64,000 nt of DNA from Brienomyrus brachyistius (lineage: Eukaryota > Chordata > Actinopteri > Osteoglossiformes > Mormyridae): NCBI RefSeq assembly GCF_023856365.1, contig NC_064537.1:8134324-8198323 (forward strand), given 5' to 3'. Made by a program: the position numbers and the translations under genes. How positions within the stretch are numbered: position 1 is the first letter of the stretch; each line of letters begins with the position of its first letter. The notes beneath the pieces were generated by a model that saw only the letters and a program-made list of their open reading frames with translations, ran no database searches and was not told the DNA's origin. Below, piece after piece: positions 1-12,453 of this stretch.

Positions 1-596
1 TGATATAAATACATGCCCCCCCCCCCAAATACCCCCAGGAGAGGTCTGCAGCTCTGCTCCCAATGGTACCCCGTGGTTCCCAAGGTTTGCTCCTTGCTAA
101 TCCTGAGCCTACCGCCAAGCAAAGGTATACGATGACATTCAAAAGGTCTGTGTGACATAAGAAGGCCACGGTTTCAAGAAGCTGGACTAAGGAGTGAGAC
201 TTCAGCCGGAGATTTAGAGTGAGCCCCCACACTCCCCACCCCATGTAGCTGGTGTCTGGTCAATGTACCCCTGAACCCCTGCCCCCCACCCCACCCCACC
301 CCAATATGTGTCCACAGTCACAGAAATCAAAGGCCAGACTGGTTTAACACCGTGAATGTGCCACGTACTGCATATTCACAACTGTGTTATAATGTTAAAA
401 AAATGATTTTAGGCGGTGGGCTCTCCAAAGATCAGAGCGAGAAGCTGAAGTCTAAGCTGGCGTGAGACAGGGAGTTTGCTGGTACGAGGAGACCACAAAG
501 AGAGTCACCAGGTGCAGGGCTGCAGAGCTCTCAGGAGCCCGAGACTCGTCCTGTGTTATACATATCACTCCGGAAGCAGGGACACGGTCTGGGACT
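1..596. other. Region downstream of desi1, probable 3' UTR
   Basis: This stretch follows the desi1 stop codon on the minus strand and probably holds its 3' UTR, although no clear minus-strand AATAAA is visible. On the plus strand, an acceptor-like TTTTAG at 411-416 precedes a short open frame that ends in TGA at 463-465; see the findings. C-rich runs occur near 16-27 and 280-303. No other gene is recognised. Confidence 0.4.
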
Positions 597-3017
597 CTAT
601 CTCTGGCTGTCTTGTCCGTTGATCACATTTCCCCCTGGGGGGGCAATGGTGATGGAATCCAATAGGGGACGCAGAGCCTGACCGAAGGGCCTGAGGGGTG
701 AAGAAGGATGGGTCACAGGTCCACAGGCATCTCCTCAAAGAATGCCAATCGGGCACAGTACGGGACACCTAAAGCCCTCACAGGTCCACAGGCATCTCCT
801 CAAAGAATGCCAATCGGGCACAGTACGGGACACCTAAAGCCCTCACAGGCCCCTCTGACACACTGTCATTAGAGTAACAGCCCATAACATTCACAGAAAC
901 ACACAAACGCTCCTAGTACAAATTAGTAATATATAAATAAATACTCATTGTTAGAGGATGCCAACTACAGTGCATTTACTTGTACGATATTCCCAATAAA
1001 CTTGGGAAAAGCACTTAAGGAAACACTTTGGATATAGAAAAGTGTGTCTATATAAAATGTATACTAGTAATATGTGTGTTATTATTTTCAATACTATTGC
1101 ACTGTGAACAATAGAAAAAGGTTCAATCAGTACCTAATTTCCATTGAACTCTTTTTAAACTCATTGTGTCCTTGTTTTCATACTGAATGTTCAAGTCAAC
1201 GTCTACTACTGTAATCTTAAGTAAAAGCAGGTGACCTCTTAGGTGCCCCGTGAAATCAGCCTTTCTCTGCAGCGTCTGCTAAATCAATTCAGCCGACGGG
1301 TGGGGACTCACGTGGAGAGGACCTCAGACGGCAGGTCTGTGATGTACGCAGGGATTTTGCGGCCTGTCAGGAACTGCGCCACCTCGTTGGTAAAGGTGTT
1401 GCAGTTGTGCTCAAACAGTCGATACCTGTCCGCTCTTGCGTGGGGGAAACAGGAGCACTTACAAAAAGTTGCATGCAAAGTTTCCTTTGACATGTGCACT
1501 TGGATATCCAGCAGGACCTGCCCAGACCAGTATCTCACCTGTACGTAGATTCCCCCAGTGAGGACAGGTACTCCATAAAAATTTCCTCAGTCACCTCTGT
1601 GCTGCCCAGATCCACAATAGTGTTGGGCTCTCCCAAAAGCGTTCCACCCTAAAACAAAGCATCAATACTGAATATTCACACTAAAGCAGCCTTACACCTA
1701 AGGTGAATCTCAATTTACATACTTGACCATACTTGTGTTCTCGCCTATCAGTATTGCGTCATCTTCCATTGCCGAAAACCAGTTCCAATACGTACAATAT
1801 GCCAAAGATAAATCTGTCTACTTTTCCAATTGTGTTTTTCATAATTCCTACTAGTCAACTTATTATACAACATTTTGTAAAGGACACTTTTATAAGACAA
1901 GTATAAGACAGTTAAAAAAAAGAATCCCCGGATGTTTGCTCCGCCCCCAAATACCAAGGATACATCGGCTGCATCCTCGCCTAACGAGACCAATCCCACA
2001 ATTCACTGCGCCCCAAGTGCTTAGGAGGCAAGGTAGTCAAACGGGTCAAGACCGCAAGCGCGGTCTTCGCCTTCTTTGTATTGAGATTCACTGCTATTCC
2101 CGGTAACCATAAACATATCCCAGAATGCACCGCGCAAGAGGCATGGAACAGTTTGTACGGCATGTAGTAATGATTTATTCATCTACATTTAAAATGTTTG
2201 TAATATTATTTTTCCCCGAAACATTATTCATAACCAAACACAAAACGCAGAGATTATCTTGCTGGTGGTAATTATTCCAAGTCTTGTGCTCAAGATGGTT
2301 TTACTTCTAAGTACAAGCCAAGCCGACGGTTTGAAGATGTTTCAAATCCCTCTTGAAATTACCGGCGAGCATCCTGTTATTCCTTCTCCTCCGAAGAAGA
2401 ACTCCTCTCCGTAGACCACGATGGAGGTGTGCCTGCAAAAGGGAAACCAAAGTCAGCCCTTCACCAGTCACATCTTAGCGTTTCTGGACAGTTAAGGGTT
2501 AACGAAGGCCTACCATATCCCGTCGAGCTGTTTTCCTGCGGAATAAAAACACAGAGAGATATTAAAGCGCCTCAGCTACGAGCTTTTATAATCCCCCACT
2601 AAGTACCTATATGCCCGGCGACACGGTAAAATGGCTGCACAGCCTTCATTTAACCGCTGCCAGATAACCGAGCCGATGACAGCGGCCATCTGACAGATAA
2701 ATCTGATCGTAAACATGACATAATAAACGATTGATCGTGGTGTTTTTCTAGTCGTAACCCAAAAACAAGACTAGCGACACTAGCAACAGCATCTGTTAAG
2801 ATCTGGGTGTTTATAAACTGTCATAACCTTGTATATGTAAATATAAAGAATGCATCATGGCGAAAGTGAATCTCGACCCGGTTTGGACACCTGTCGCAGC
2901 CCGTCGTATTGCCCGCCACCTCTTACCCAGCATGATGGGGCTGAGCTGGCGCGCCATGCCCCTGGACAGGTCGTAGATGTACAGCTTCACGGCGTACGTC
3001 GCGTTAGGCTGGTCCAT
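597..3017 (-). CDS. desi1: DESI1, PPPDE-family deSUMOylating isopeptidase, complete, 6 exons
   Basis: Desumoylating isopeptidase 1 is a cytosolic and nuclear thiol peptidase of the PPPDE family. The coding exons in transcription order are 2927-3017, 2514-2535, 2363-2432, 1539-1648, 1312-1425 and 597-690. They total 501 nt and encode 166 residues, against 168 in human. All junctions keep frame and have GT-AG ends. The start [20 protein letters not shown] aligns with the human N-terminus. The catalytic pair is visible as His39 in the WHTSIVVY motif and Cys106 in EHNCNTF. The C-terminal [20 protein letters not shown] region is conserved, while the last dozen residues diverge. Exon 2 is only 22 nt long. 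An exact 65-bp tandem duplication lies in the last intron, close to the acceptor of the terminal exon. The gene is divergent from xrcc6, as in mammals. Confidence 0.95.
714..843. repeat. Exact 65-bp tandem duplication in the last desi1 intron
   Basis: The block at 714-778 is repeated without a mismatch at 779-843, and the first bases of a third copy follow. It starts 24 bp inside the intron from the acceptor of the last desi1 exon (exon begins at 690), so it probably covers the branch-point region. The perfect identity points to a very recent duplication or an assembly artefact. Confidence 0.9.
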
Positions 3018-4289
3018 TGCGTCCAGCCGAAATGCTCCAAGCCCTCGGTACGGCTTTAAAAACGGCAGCCCCGGCTGTAATGAGGTGCCTCGTAACGCGA
3101 CCCTGCAGGAAATATCAGCGCAGGGATTTAAATGCAAACGTCCTTCTACCACAGGACAAAAGCGAAACTGGGTTGACTGTGCGGTGACAGGCACGGTGTC
3201 TGCGGAGATTAGCGGAAGAGCTGCGCGATGCTGTGTCACCGTGACTCACAAGCTCCAAACACACAGGGAAGAAGCCCGGTAGCTCACTGGAGGCGCAAAA
3301 AGCCACCCGGCGGATCTTTTCGTGCAATTGCGTCATTGCTTAGCGAATAGGGTTATATTCCATACCCAGCAAGCCGGTTCAGTGCACAATAAACAGGAAA
3401 ATTAAAATTCATCTTTAAATAAGGTGGGGGGTCAAATACGAAGTGCAAGGATTTAAGAATCCGTGTCTAGGTACAAAACTCCTGCAGATTGAGATTTTCA
3501 TCTTTAATTGATGGTATTTTAATGACAGCTAAAATCATTCATGGATCTTCCATAACCTTTTATCCCTAACAGTGTTGGAAATGTAGTTACATCAGTCACA
3601 AACAAGACGAGAGAATCAGACAGTGAGCCTGTATCACGACGCCGGATTTCTTGCTTAATTAACCAGATAACTTGTTGGATTTAAGGTACCCCGGTTTAAA
3701 TGGACAGTTAGTGCGGGTTACCATAAATTAGACAAGTTATCCGGCAAGTCAAGAAATCCTACTTCGTGATTATTATTATCGTTATTATTATTATTATTAT
3801 TTTATCATAGCTGAAAAGCAGGATACTAAGCACGGTCATCAACAACCAATCAGAATGAACCCGGAACTATACGACTATGTACGTTACGTCTTACGTCAAC
3901 GTCGATCCTACGTGCTCGTTCCAGCGGAAACTCCGAGCAACATTTCTGTGAGCGAGATAATAGTGGTTTGTGTAGGCTGTTGGTGAGTATTTGCTGATAC
4001 TTGCCGCATTTATTTGAGAAGTTATGTCTGTATTGTTACTATACGTATTGCAGTATTTTCAGTGGCATGTAAGAGTAGTTCAAAGTAGCTAGCTAGGCGT
4101 CTCATTATCCTGTGCACCATATGCATTTCGACCTGTAAAACTTTCATGCACGTTAATTGGACGAGCCTGTTGAGGCTCCAAATGCCCTTGTTTACATCGT
4201 TTGTCTGTTAATGAACGTTTATAGTGATTGTTGTTTTAAACGCCTAAAATTCTGAAATGAATTTACAGATGTGACCAAGCCCGTCGACA
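3018..4289. promoter_or_regulatory. Divergent desi1/xrcc6 promoter region and xrcc6 5' UTR exon
   Basis: The two start codons face away from each other across about 1.3 kb. A likely non-coding first exon of xrcc6 ends at 3982, where TTG is followed by the donor GTGAGT. The next acceptor, ATTTACAG, ends at 4268, 21 bp before the xrcc6 ATG. Just upstream of the putative first exon, at about 3885-3930, several ACGT-core motifs cluster (TTACGTC, TACGTCAA, TACGTG), which suits CREB/ATF or bZIP control. A short TTA microsatellite lies at about 3770-3803. The transcription start sites are inferred. Confidence 0.55.
3770..3803. repeat. TTA trinucleotide microsatellite
   Basis: About eleven units of TTA/ATT with one interruption lie roughly 150 bp upstream of the inferred xrcc6 first exon. 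Confidence 0.85.
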
Positions 4290-5681
4290 ATGGCTGCGTG
4301 GCAGGAATATTATCGGGACGAGGATGATGAGGTCGAACAGGAGGAAGGGGAAGAACTTACTGGTAAGCAAGAACAGTCTGTTGAACTGCTCGTTGAACTG
4401 CCGCCTTGCATGCAGCTGTTAACTAATGTGATATTTATTTACGTGACATAGCTTGGTGCACAAATGTTGTTTTTGTGCAACTTTAGTGGATTACAAGTAC
4501 AGTGGACGTGACAGTCTGGTGTTCCTGGTGGACGCCTCCAAGGAGATGTTTATAAAGGGAGAAAATGGAGAGCCCACCAACTTTGACATGACCATGGAGG
4601 TAGTTAACTTTGAATTTCCCTGTGATATTTAGTCACTGTCCATCTCTGCTCCCTTTCAGGCTGTGTGCGTCTTTAAGCATTGGAGAATCTCTGCATTTCC
4701 AAACTCATCTCTCCCTGTCTCCCCCTGCGCTTCTGCAGTGCGTCCGCAACGTCTACACCAGCAAGATCATCAGCAGCAACCGGGACCTGATGGCGCTGGT
4801 GTTCTACGGCACTCAGCACACTCAGAACTTCCAGAACTCCTTCAAGAATGTCTACATTTACCACAATCTTGACTCACCCGGTGAGTGGTATGCAGCCCCT
4901 GTTTCACAACAGGGGGTCTGGTGGTCCGACGTACCCAGTGTGGATGGTGCAGGTGCTCTGGGCCCTGTGGTTTTATTGATTGTGGAAGCAGCTGTAATGT
5001 TACCCTAACCAATATTGAGGGTTACACGTCCCCCTTGGTTCCTCCGCCCATGTTTTTAGCTTTGTGAACCCCATCTCCCGGCAGGGGCCAAGCGGGTGCA
5101 GGAGGTGGACAGCCTGCGTGGGGAGAAGGGGGCGAAGCTGGCTGGCGAGACCCTGGGCAGCGGGGTGACGTCACTGGGCGACGCGCTCTGGTGCTGCTCC
5201 AACCTCTACAGCGACATCAAGCTGCGTCTCTCCCACAAGCGGCTTATGATCTTCACCTGCCGGGACAATCCCCATGACGGGGACACGGCCCGCGACCTGA
5301 GTGCCCGCACCAAGGCGGGGGACCTCAAGGACACGGGTGGGTACGGCATGCGGTGTTTGGGGGGCCTTGGTGAGGAGGAGCGGCGAGAACCTTCCCCATA
5401 AACGACTCGTGTGGGTTCCTTTTCCGTACAGGCGTGATCATAGATCTGATGCACCTGAAAAAGCCGGGGGGGTTCGACATCTCCCTCTTCTTCTGTGACA
5501 TCATCAGCCCCCCTGAGGGTGAGGAGGACCTTGGGCTACAGATGGAGCCCTGCTCCAAGCTGGAGCAGCTACAGAAGAGGGTGCGAGCCAAGGAGATGAA
5601 GAAGAGGGCGCAGGCTAGGTGATGGTTTCTTGAAGGCTGTGTGTCATTCCTGCCCCTGACTTAGTGATCCTGGAGTTTGGG

Positions 5682-5735
<54 letters not shown>

Positions 5736-8700
5736 CTCTCTCTCTCTGCTTCTCCACTTGTCTCTCTCTCTTCCTCTCCTACATGCTGCTGAGTGAATTG
5801 ATGTCGGTATTGTTCATGGTGCGTGGTGTCTTGTGTCCTTTCCTTTCTGGGTCGGTCCCTGCTTTGCCGATGCACCCATTTGACATGTATCCACCGTACA
5901 CAAACCACTCCAACCCCTGGCCCTCCCCTGCTTCCACCGCAGGCTGAGCCTGTCTCTAGGTGATGGCCTGAGCATTGCAGTGGGTTTGTATGTGCTGGCC
6001 AGGAAAGCCACCAAGCCTGCCGCCGTCCGCCTGTACCGGGACACCAACGAGCCCGTCATCACCAAGACCCGCCTCTACAACACACAGACAGGTGGCCTGC
6101 TGCTGCCCAGTGACACCAAAAGAGCCCAGGTAGAGAGAAATGCAGCTCTTTATAAGGGGGCCAGCAGAGGGCATAATGGTTAAAGATCTGGAACTGTAGC
6201 CAAAGGCCCTGTTTAAATGTTGGTAGGGTAAAACTGGAAGTGAATTCTTTCCGTTAATATTAATAGTTAATATTAACTGTAAAAAAAAAACGCGCATGGT
6301 TTGATTTGGATGATGGTCATTTGTCTAGTACAGTGGTCCTCAAACCACAAAAATGTGGACCGTCTGCAGGTCCCAGAGGTCTGGTTTGAGAAACACTGGT
6401 CCAGTAATCACAGAATTAAGCCATCCCCTGCTTATGTTCACTGACACAATGGGCGCTTACAGTTCTTTCTGTCTCCTTCCGGACTCAGGTGTACGGGAAG
6501 AAGCAGATCGTGTTTGAGAAGGCTGAGGTGGAGGAGCTGAAGAGGTTTGATGAGCCAGGTCTGGTCCTCATGGGATTCAAGCCCATGAACCGGCTAAAGT
6601 TGCACCACTACATCCGGCCCTCGCTATTCGTGTTCCCTGAGGAAGAGATGGTCACGGGTGAGTACCGCAGTCTGACATGTCAGTGTCTGTGGGTCTCTGG
6701 GGTGGGGGAGGTACCACTGTTTCCTCTCTCTCTCTTTCTGTCATTGGTGCAGGAAGCTCCTGCCTGTTCACAGCCCTACTTCGTCGGTGCAGTGAGAGGG
6801 GTGTGTTCGCCGTGTGCAGATACACCCCCCGGCGCAACACACCTCCGCGATTCGTGGCCCTGGTTCCCCAGAGGGAGGAGCTGGACGACGACAAAGTGCA
6901 AGTCGCACCTGCAGGTATGATACCCACTACCATGGCAACCGGGGCCGCATAGCTGGTTGCTATGGGGCGTCCAATGGGCATCCCTGCTTTCTGCTGCCCC
7001 GCCCACCATTAACACGCTTTCGCCGTCCCAGGGTTCCACTTGATATTCCTGCCGTACGCAGACGACGTGCGGACTCTGGACACCCAGACGTTCCCCCCTG
7101 CTGATAGCGTGCAGGTGGCGAAGATGAAGGAGATCGTGCAAAAGCTACGGTTCACATACAGGTGCCACGCGCGCAAGGGCCCGGGGCCGTCTCCACGGAA
7201 ACGTAGCGTAATATCATTGGACACATCCAACGTTCAGCCAGTAGCGCTGCATGTAGTACAAATTAAGAGCGTAACACATACGGCGGGGCCTGCAAGGGAG
7301 GGGTCTCACTGGCTGAGTGCTGTGTTTGTGCAGTGAATATCATGCATTCCGTAGTGGTAGACGAGCCTCCCTCACGTGCCCTGTGTGCGCCTCTCAGGAG
7401 TGACTCCTTTGAGAACCCTGTCCTGCAGCAGCACTTCAGGAACCTTGAAGCTTTGGCGCTGGACATGCTGGAACCTGAACCCATAGAAGACTTGACGAGT
7501 AGGTCCTGTTTCTGGATATGGGATTTCCCCACCGAAACTATGAAGGTGTATGTGAGTGAAGGGGAGACTGCACAGCGCATTGTGCGATAATCTGTGCCGC
7601 TTATGATTCATAAATACACTATCCATCCTGGCTGAGATGCTGTTCTATCACATGGCTCACACACTCACACCGTGCTGTCCGTAAATATGACCCAAAACAT
7701 GACTTGTGTCCCAAAAAGTCAGGTGTTTAGCGGGACAAAACCTAAAGCCGTCAGCACGCTCCAGTCCCCAAAGTTTTTCATCAGCTAGTTTCTCGTGATA
7801 TTGAGGCATTTATCTCGGCCTCGCTGGAATTCGGGGTAGTTCGCTGATTCATCTTTTATGAATGGTGTTTGGGTTTTTACCATTTTCAGGATGAATCACG
7901 GCATTTTCATCACATTTAGGAGGGATTTTTTTCCCCTGAGTGAACACACTTCCTGATGGGAAGTAGCTGCTTTTCTCGTTTTGAAGTAAACCACATTTTT
8001 AAAACTTATCAGATTCTGTCTTTGTAGTTTTAATGCAACATTTATGATAGTAATTCAATACTGCTATCGGTTTGTTCGAGTCCCGAAATGGCTTGTCTGA
8101 GCCGTTTCTAGAAGCAGTTTGTGTGATCAGAAGCAGCCTTTCTGTCACTGACCACAAAATTCTCCCTACGAGATTTTCAGTCCTCAACACTCGCGTGACA
8201 CCAAAACAAAAGCCCTCATCAGGTTATTCTGTGTTGTTTTTTTATTTCACCCTGTCGGCCTTCCAGTGCCCAAAGTGGAGATGATTGACCGCCGTCTGGG
8301 GTCACTGGTACAGGACTTTAAGGACTTGGTTTATCCTGCTGACTACAACCCCGAGAGCAAGCCGACGACCAAGCGCAAGCCCGGTAAGGATTCAGCAGGC
8401 AGCCTGGGGACAGAATAACTGCACGCATCTAAGCCATAGAGTATGCTGATGTTTTATGGAATGTACTGCACTGGTTGACAGACTTGGTAAACGTCAATAT
8501 TGATGGCAGAAAGATGGCCGTCGTGTTCCCAGAATGCACCGATTGTGTTTCCTTGCCGACAGCCGAGGCCGGGGGAGGAGCAGAAAAGAAGCCCAAGTTA
8601 GAGGTATCCGAGGAAGATCTCCGGGCTCATGTGAAGAACGGCACCCTGGGAAAGCTAACTGTGCCGGTCCTTAAGGAGGCGTGCAAGCAGTTTGGTGTAC

Positions 8701-8762
8701 GGACCACTGGCACTAAGAAGCAGGAACTCATTGATGCACTAAGCGAACAACTGTCAAAGTGA
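4290..8762 (+). CDS. xrcc6: XRCC6 (Ku70), DNA double-strand-break end-binding subunit, complete
   Basis: Ku70 pairs with Ku80 to encircle broken DNA ends and recruit DNA-PKcs in non-homologous end joining in the nucleus. The coding exons are 4290-4362, 4487-4599, 4739-4880, 5085-5336, 5432-5618, 5943-6129, 6489-6657, 6753-6914, 7032-7161, 7398-7498, 8267-8383 and 8563-8762; a non-coding exon probably precedes them. The sum is 1833 nt encoding 610 residues, against 609 in human, with every junction in frame. An acidic N-terminus is followed by the alpha/beta vWA-like domain (about 24-250; [16 protein letters not shown]). Lys28 matches the human 5'-dRP lyase residue Lys31. The DNA-ring beta-barrel covers about 255-530 and includes [13 protein letters not shown] and [20 protein letters not shown]. 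The C-terminal SAP domain (about 573-607) includes [20 protein letters not shown] count twelve coding exons here. No frame damage is seen. Confidence 0.98.
5682..5773. repeat. CT microsatellite in an xrcc6 intron
   Basis: Long interrupted (CT)n tract between the coding exons ending at 5618 and starting at 5943. Confidence 0.9.
6161..6172 (+). promoter_or_regulatory. CTCF-like motif in an xrcc6 intron
   Basis: CCAGCAGAGGGC fits the CTCF core CCASYAGRKGGC at every position. It lies 32 bp after a coding exon. Occupancy is unknown; this is a motif match only. Confidence 0.45.
6331..6398. mobile_element. 68-bp hAT-like MITE with 8-bp target duplication
   Basis: The element begins CAGTGGTCCTCAAACCA and ends TGGTTTGAGAAACACTG, giving imperfect terminal inverted repeats. 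It is flanked by GTCTAGTA (6323-6330) and GTCCAGTA (6399-6406), which match at 7 of 8 positions. CAGTG ends with 8-bp duplications are typical of hAT transposons. It is far too short to encode a transposase and sits in an xrcc6 intron. Confidence 0.75.
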
Positions 8763-9351
8763 GCCAAGCGTAAAGGGTGGAGCTTCTGCTGATTGGTGGA
8801 TTGAATTATTTTGGCAGCAGAAAAAGATGCCTTAAAATCCTAATTGAAATCATTCAGCTCTACATTTACTGCTTCCGATTTGGTTACTTTGATTAGTTTG
8901 ACAACAGTGTTACCCCTCCAGGGGTGCTGATGATGCTACCTGCAGCAGCATTACAGTTGATATGGTACAACGAGACCAACAGCGCTTTATACTGTAGGGA
9001 GACTTACTTACGGTTTTCGTGCAAAATGTCTTCATCTCGTATATAAGGCTGCACCGAGCTGGTGACGGAAATTTGATTTTCTCTTAAACTCCGTTTTGAT
9101 ACAAGACTAGTAAAACAAAGTTTTCATGCTGTGGTTTATAAAATTCTTTTGGATATTTTTCAGCGATTGTGTCCATCGTTCCTTGATTGTGTTTCTGTCG
9201 CCTGGGTTACCAACATTTGCCTTCCTTGGCCGTCTTTCTGTAACTTTCCTCACCTGTGATGGAAACAACACGGTTAAGCCCCCGTCGTTCTGTCAAGGTT
9301 GAAAGTTTAAATGAGGGATAAAGGAGAAGCTTGTCAAAGTCGAGAGAAAAA

Positions 9352-9362
9352 GTGTGTGTGTT

Positions 9363-9416
<54 letters not shown>
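9352..9416. repeat. GT microsatellite
   Basis: Interrupted (GT)n run of about 32 units downstream of xrcc6. Confidence 0.95.
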
Positions 9417-9423
<7 letters not shown>

Positions 9424-10814
9424 ATCTTATGAGGGTAAACAGCAGGAGCTGTTCATGCAGAATCGGATGCCAAACACCTTCTGTGTGTCATTTTGTCTGT
9501 ATTTCTGTTTTGAAAGAATAACTTGCATGACAGCGGTTTCTTTTAATTATATAGCACAAAAAATGACATCATGCCCGTGCGTGATGTCGTCTCTGTGTTC
9601 TGGTTCACTGTACAGAAAGGGCAGTCCTGTGTCAGAACATTATTAGGTATCGTTAACTAATACCATGTTTATGATATTTGAGATCTTAGGATAAACTTCA
9701 GGAGTGTGATAATACAGTCACTACAATCACAACCGTGGTATTCATGATGAGTCGGGTACAATGGCAGTTGCCGTAGTCGCTTTCCATCTGTTATGGTTGC
9801 CGTAAACTGAGAAAGGTGTACACTTACATTTAAGTGGCCCGCTGTAAATTGCCCGTAGTCGGCCTACATCTTTATTCCATTCTTCAGTTTTATATCACGT
9901 TTTCCTGCTTCAGTGCTTCCACCCATAATAAGGAGATGAAGCCGATTTAAGCCTTGTAAATTAGTAATGCGGTTTGCAGCTGTGGAGCAGTCAGCCCCAC
10001 ACAGGAAAGGCAGTTCAACGGCAGCGCGTTAAGCCACCATCGCTTACCTGCCTCGGTAAGGACTGCACACGTTGCTTGGTAACCGGAGCAGCAGCTGTAC
10101 TGAGGGAGGATGGGCAAGGTTTGAAGACAGCTTGATGCGTGCCTCTGTACAAAGGCTGTGAATAAACACACTTATTACCCTTGAGGTCGCAGTACTTGTG
10201 AGGTCGCACAACACTTTCAATTGGTTGGGGTCTGTTGCCCCGACGTTGTACCCGTGATGCAAAGCTGACCTTGTTGAGATCTCTCACCTGAGTCGGTCTG
10301 ACCATTCTGTGGTCAGCATCTCAGCATTTTCCTCTTTGTGCTTAACACCTGTGGCTGGCCTGCTTGTGATCAGCTACTAGCTCTGCTATCATACAGGTAC
10401 GAATACTGTATATTTAAAACTGAATTATCTCCTGCAGCGGAGATACACACAAAAACTTATTGTTATAACCACACAGAAGTACTAAAAGATAAAGAACATG
10501 GCATGCCAATTAAGGTGCAAGATTTGTATCTGAACCTTTATTGGTTTTAGTCTGAGGTGTGTCCTTCACAAAGATTCCATTACAAATTGATACTCTTTAA
10601 ATTAGTAATATTCAAAGCTATTAATTTTTGTTTCAGTTTTAGTAGCAAATGTGTAGTAATAACAATCAGTGAGAAGTCTTTTGTTTATAGGGAACGTGTG
10701 ATGATGTGTCATACAGGCCTTGATGTGGCTGCCTCAATTCTGGAAGCTCACAGTAGGCAGGCAATATGTAAATTATCCATGTGGAACATCCATCCAGCTT
10801 CTAACCAAATAGCT

Positions 10815-11040
10815 AATAGCTCGCGGGAGTTTTATGCAAAATTGTTCGGAAGGAAAAATGATTGGTTCAAAGAGATAGTCAATGAAATTGTTCAGGAGGT
10901 GGATGCAAGCAACTAGAGGATACATCTCATTGGTTGGTCGCACCTCCTCCACAATCTGATTGGTTATCTCTCTGAACCAATCATATATCCTTCTGCCCCC
11001 AAAACATTGTTGTGTAAATAAAACACCCATGTGCCATATA
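10815..11040. repeat. Foldback (inverted-arm) repeat, copy A
   Basis: The left arm contains GGGAGTTTTATG, then ATGATTGGTTCAAAGAGATA. The right arm, read on the other strand, contains GGGTGTTTTATTTA, then ATGATTGGTTCAGAGAGATA. The arms are about 80 bp each and imperfect. The same arm motifs, order and spacing recur at 59939-60187, so this is a dispersed family. No coding capacity is seen. It is probably a non-autonomous DNA element. Confidence 0.7.
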
Positions 11041-12002
11041 ATACAGGATTGCAACGGGTGCAGGTTTCTAAGCTCAACAAAAAGATACATTTGAGGAAGG
11101 TGTGTCCATCACAGTACACACACAATCATAAACTGATTTATGTTGATATACTAAAGACAATCTGGAGACACTCGTAGTGCCTAACTGTATTTATGGACTG
11201 TGAAAATGTCCACATAACAGAAGAAGAATACAATAAAGAGCGCATGCATGTCAGGGTTTGAGATCACAGCGTTACCTTCTCAGCCACCTTCTTTTGTGAA
11301 ATATATAAAAGGAACGTTTTGAAATTAATGGATGGAGACTGTAATATATGTTACATCAGAACATTTCATATGCAGATTTATTATTGGAGATTAGGAGGGC
11401 TGAAAGGAAATTATACGTAAGATGCTAAATAGATGTAAAAATCAAACTACTGGCCATCTGCAATGTGTCAGGTTTGTCCGTGATGCACCAGGGTTCTCTA
11501 GGGTTACAGCAGAAGCAGGTGGGGTCATGGAGTCCCCTACAATGGAACCAAGGTCCATCTGCTCAGAGGGGGTCTGAATGGAGCAGATAGCTGTCACTTA
11601 CTGCTCAGGGCAAAGTGACAGGTCCACTGTGATCTGCTGGTGACCGTTTTGGAGACAGAGCCACTCTGTCCCTGACCGCGTCTTCATCCACGGGCTTTCG
11701 TCACCGCCGATGCGAAATACTCGCTGCCATGGAGATGAGCAGTCTGCGTTTCCTGTGACAAGCCTTGACTTTCCCGCCCCTCTGCCTGAAATGAGGGGGG
11801 CATCCACAGCCGGTAACGGATTTTGATCATCCTTCGTAAAATGAGCCCCGCACAGAACGTGGGCGATGGGGGTGTCTACGAATGTTTGCTGAAGTATTCA
11901 AGCAAACAAACCACCCCGTCCTGACATTTCAGCCTATAAACAAAGAGCCCTGTTTAGCTATCAGTGACTCTTTCACTTACACACACACTTGTCCTTTTAA
12001 CC

Positions 12003-12035
12003 GCATATCTAATAGCTTGTGGGAGTTTTACTTGT
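12003..12035 (+). repeat. Terminal fragment of the foldback repeat family
   Basis: CTAATAGCTTGTGGGAGTTT resembles the left end of copy A at about 10811-10832, which reads GCTAATAGCTCGCGGGAGTT. Only this end is present. Confidence 0.45.
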
Positions 12036-12149
12036 CGTGTCATGAAAAACCACCTGATAATTCAGCCTCTGTTCGACACCCAAAAAGGCTTCATGCCACA
12101 TCTAAGAAACTGGCACCTATCTGCTCTGTGATTTTATTGCTTAATCTCT

Positions 12150-12440
12150 CTTTGTCTCATCCATCCATTTTCCAGGCACTTATCCTGGTGAGGATAGCAT
12201 GGGGTTTGGAGCCTGTACCAGGCAGCATAGGGCATATAGGCAGGGCACACCCTGAATGAGTGCCAGTCCATTTCAGGGCGCGCACACACAACCATATGCT
12301 AGGCGCTGATTAGCCCGATTATATGTCTTTGAATTTTGGGATGAAACCCCCTTGATAGAAATAAACTCCACACACAGAGAATAGAGGAGGGATTCGATCC
12401 CCAGACGCTGGACTCACGAGGCACCATTCCCCCGTGTCCT
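12150..12440 (-). mobile_element. Degenerate fish SINE-like repeat (CATCCATCCATTTTCC type)
   Basis: It starts with CATCCATCCATTTTCCAGGC, followed by a run resembling GCTTATCC and GGAGCCTGT, and ends near a tRNA-like GATTCGATCCCCAGACGC. The same family is seen better preserved at 50066-50374. The reverse complement of the 3' part resembles a tRNA B box. This family is widespread in fish genomes. Confidence 0.65.
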
Positions 12441-12453
12441 TGTTGTAATAGAC

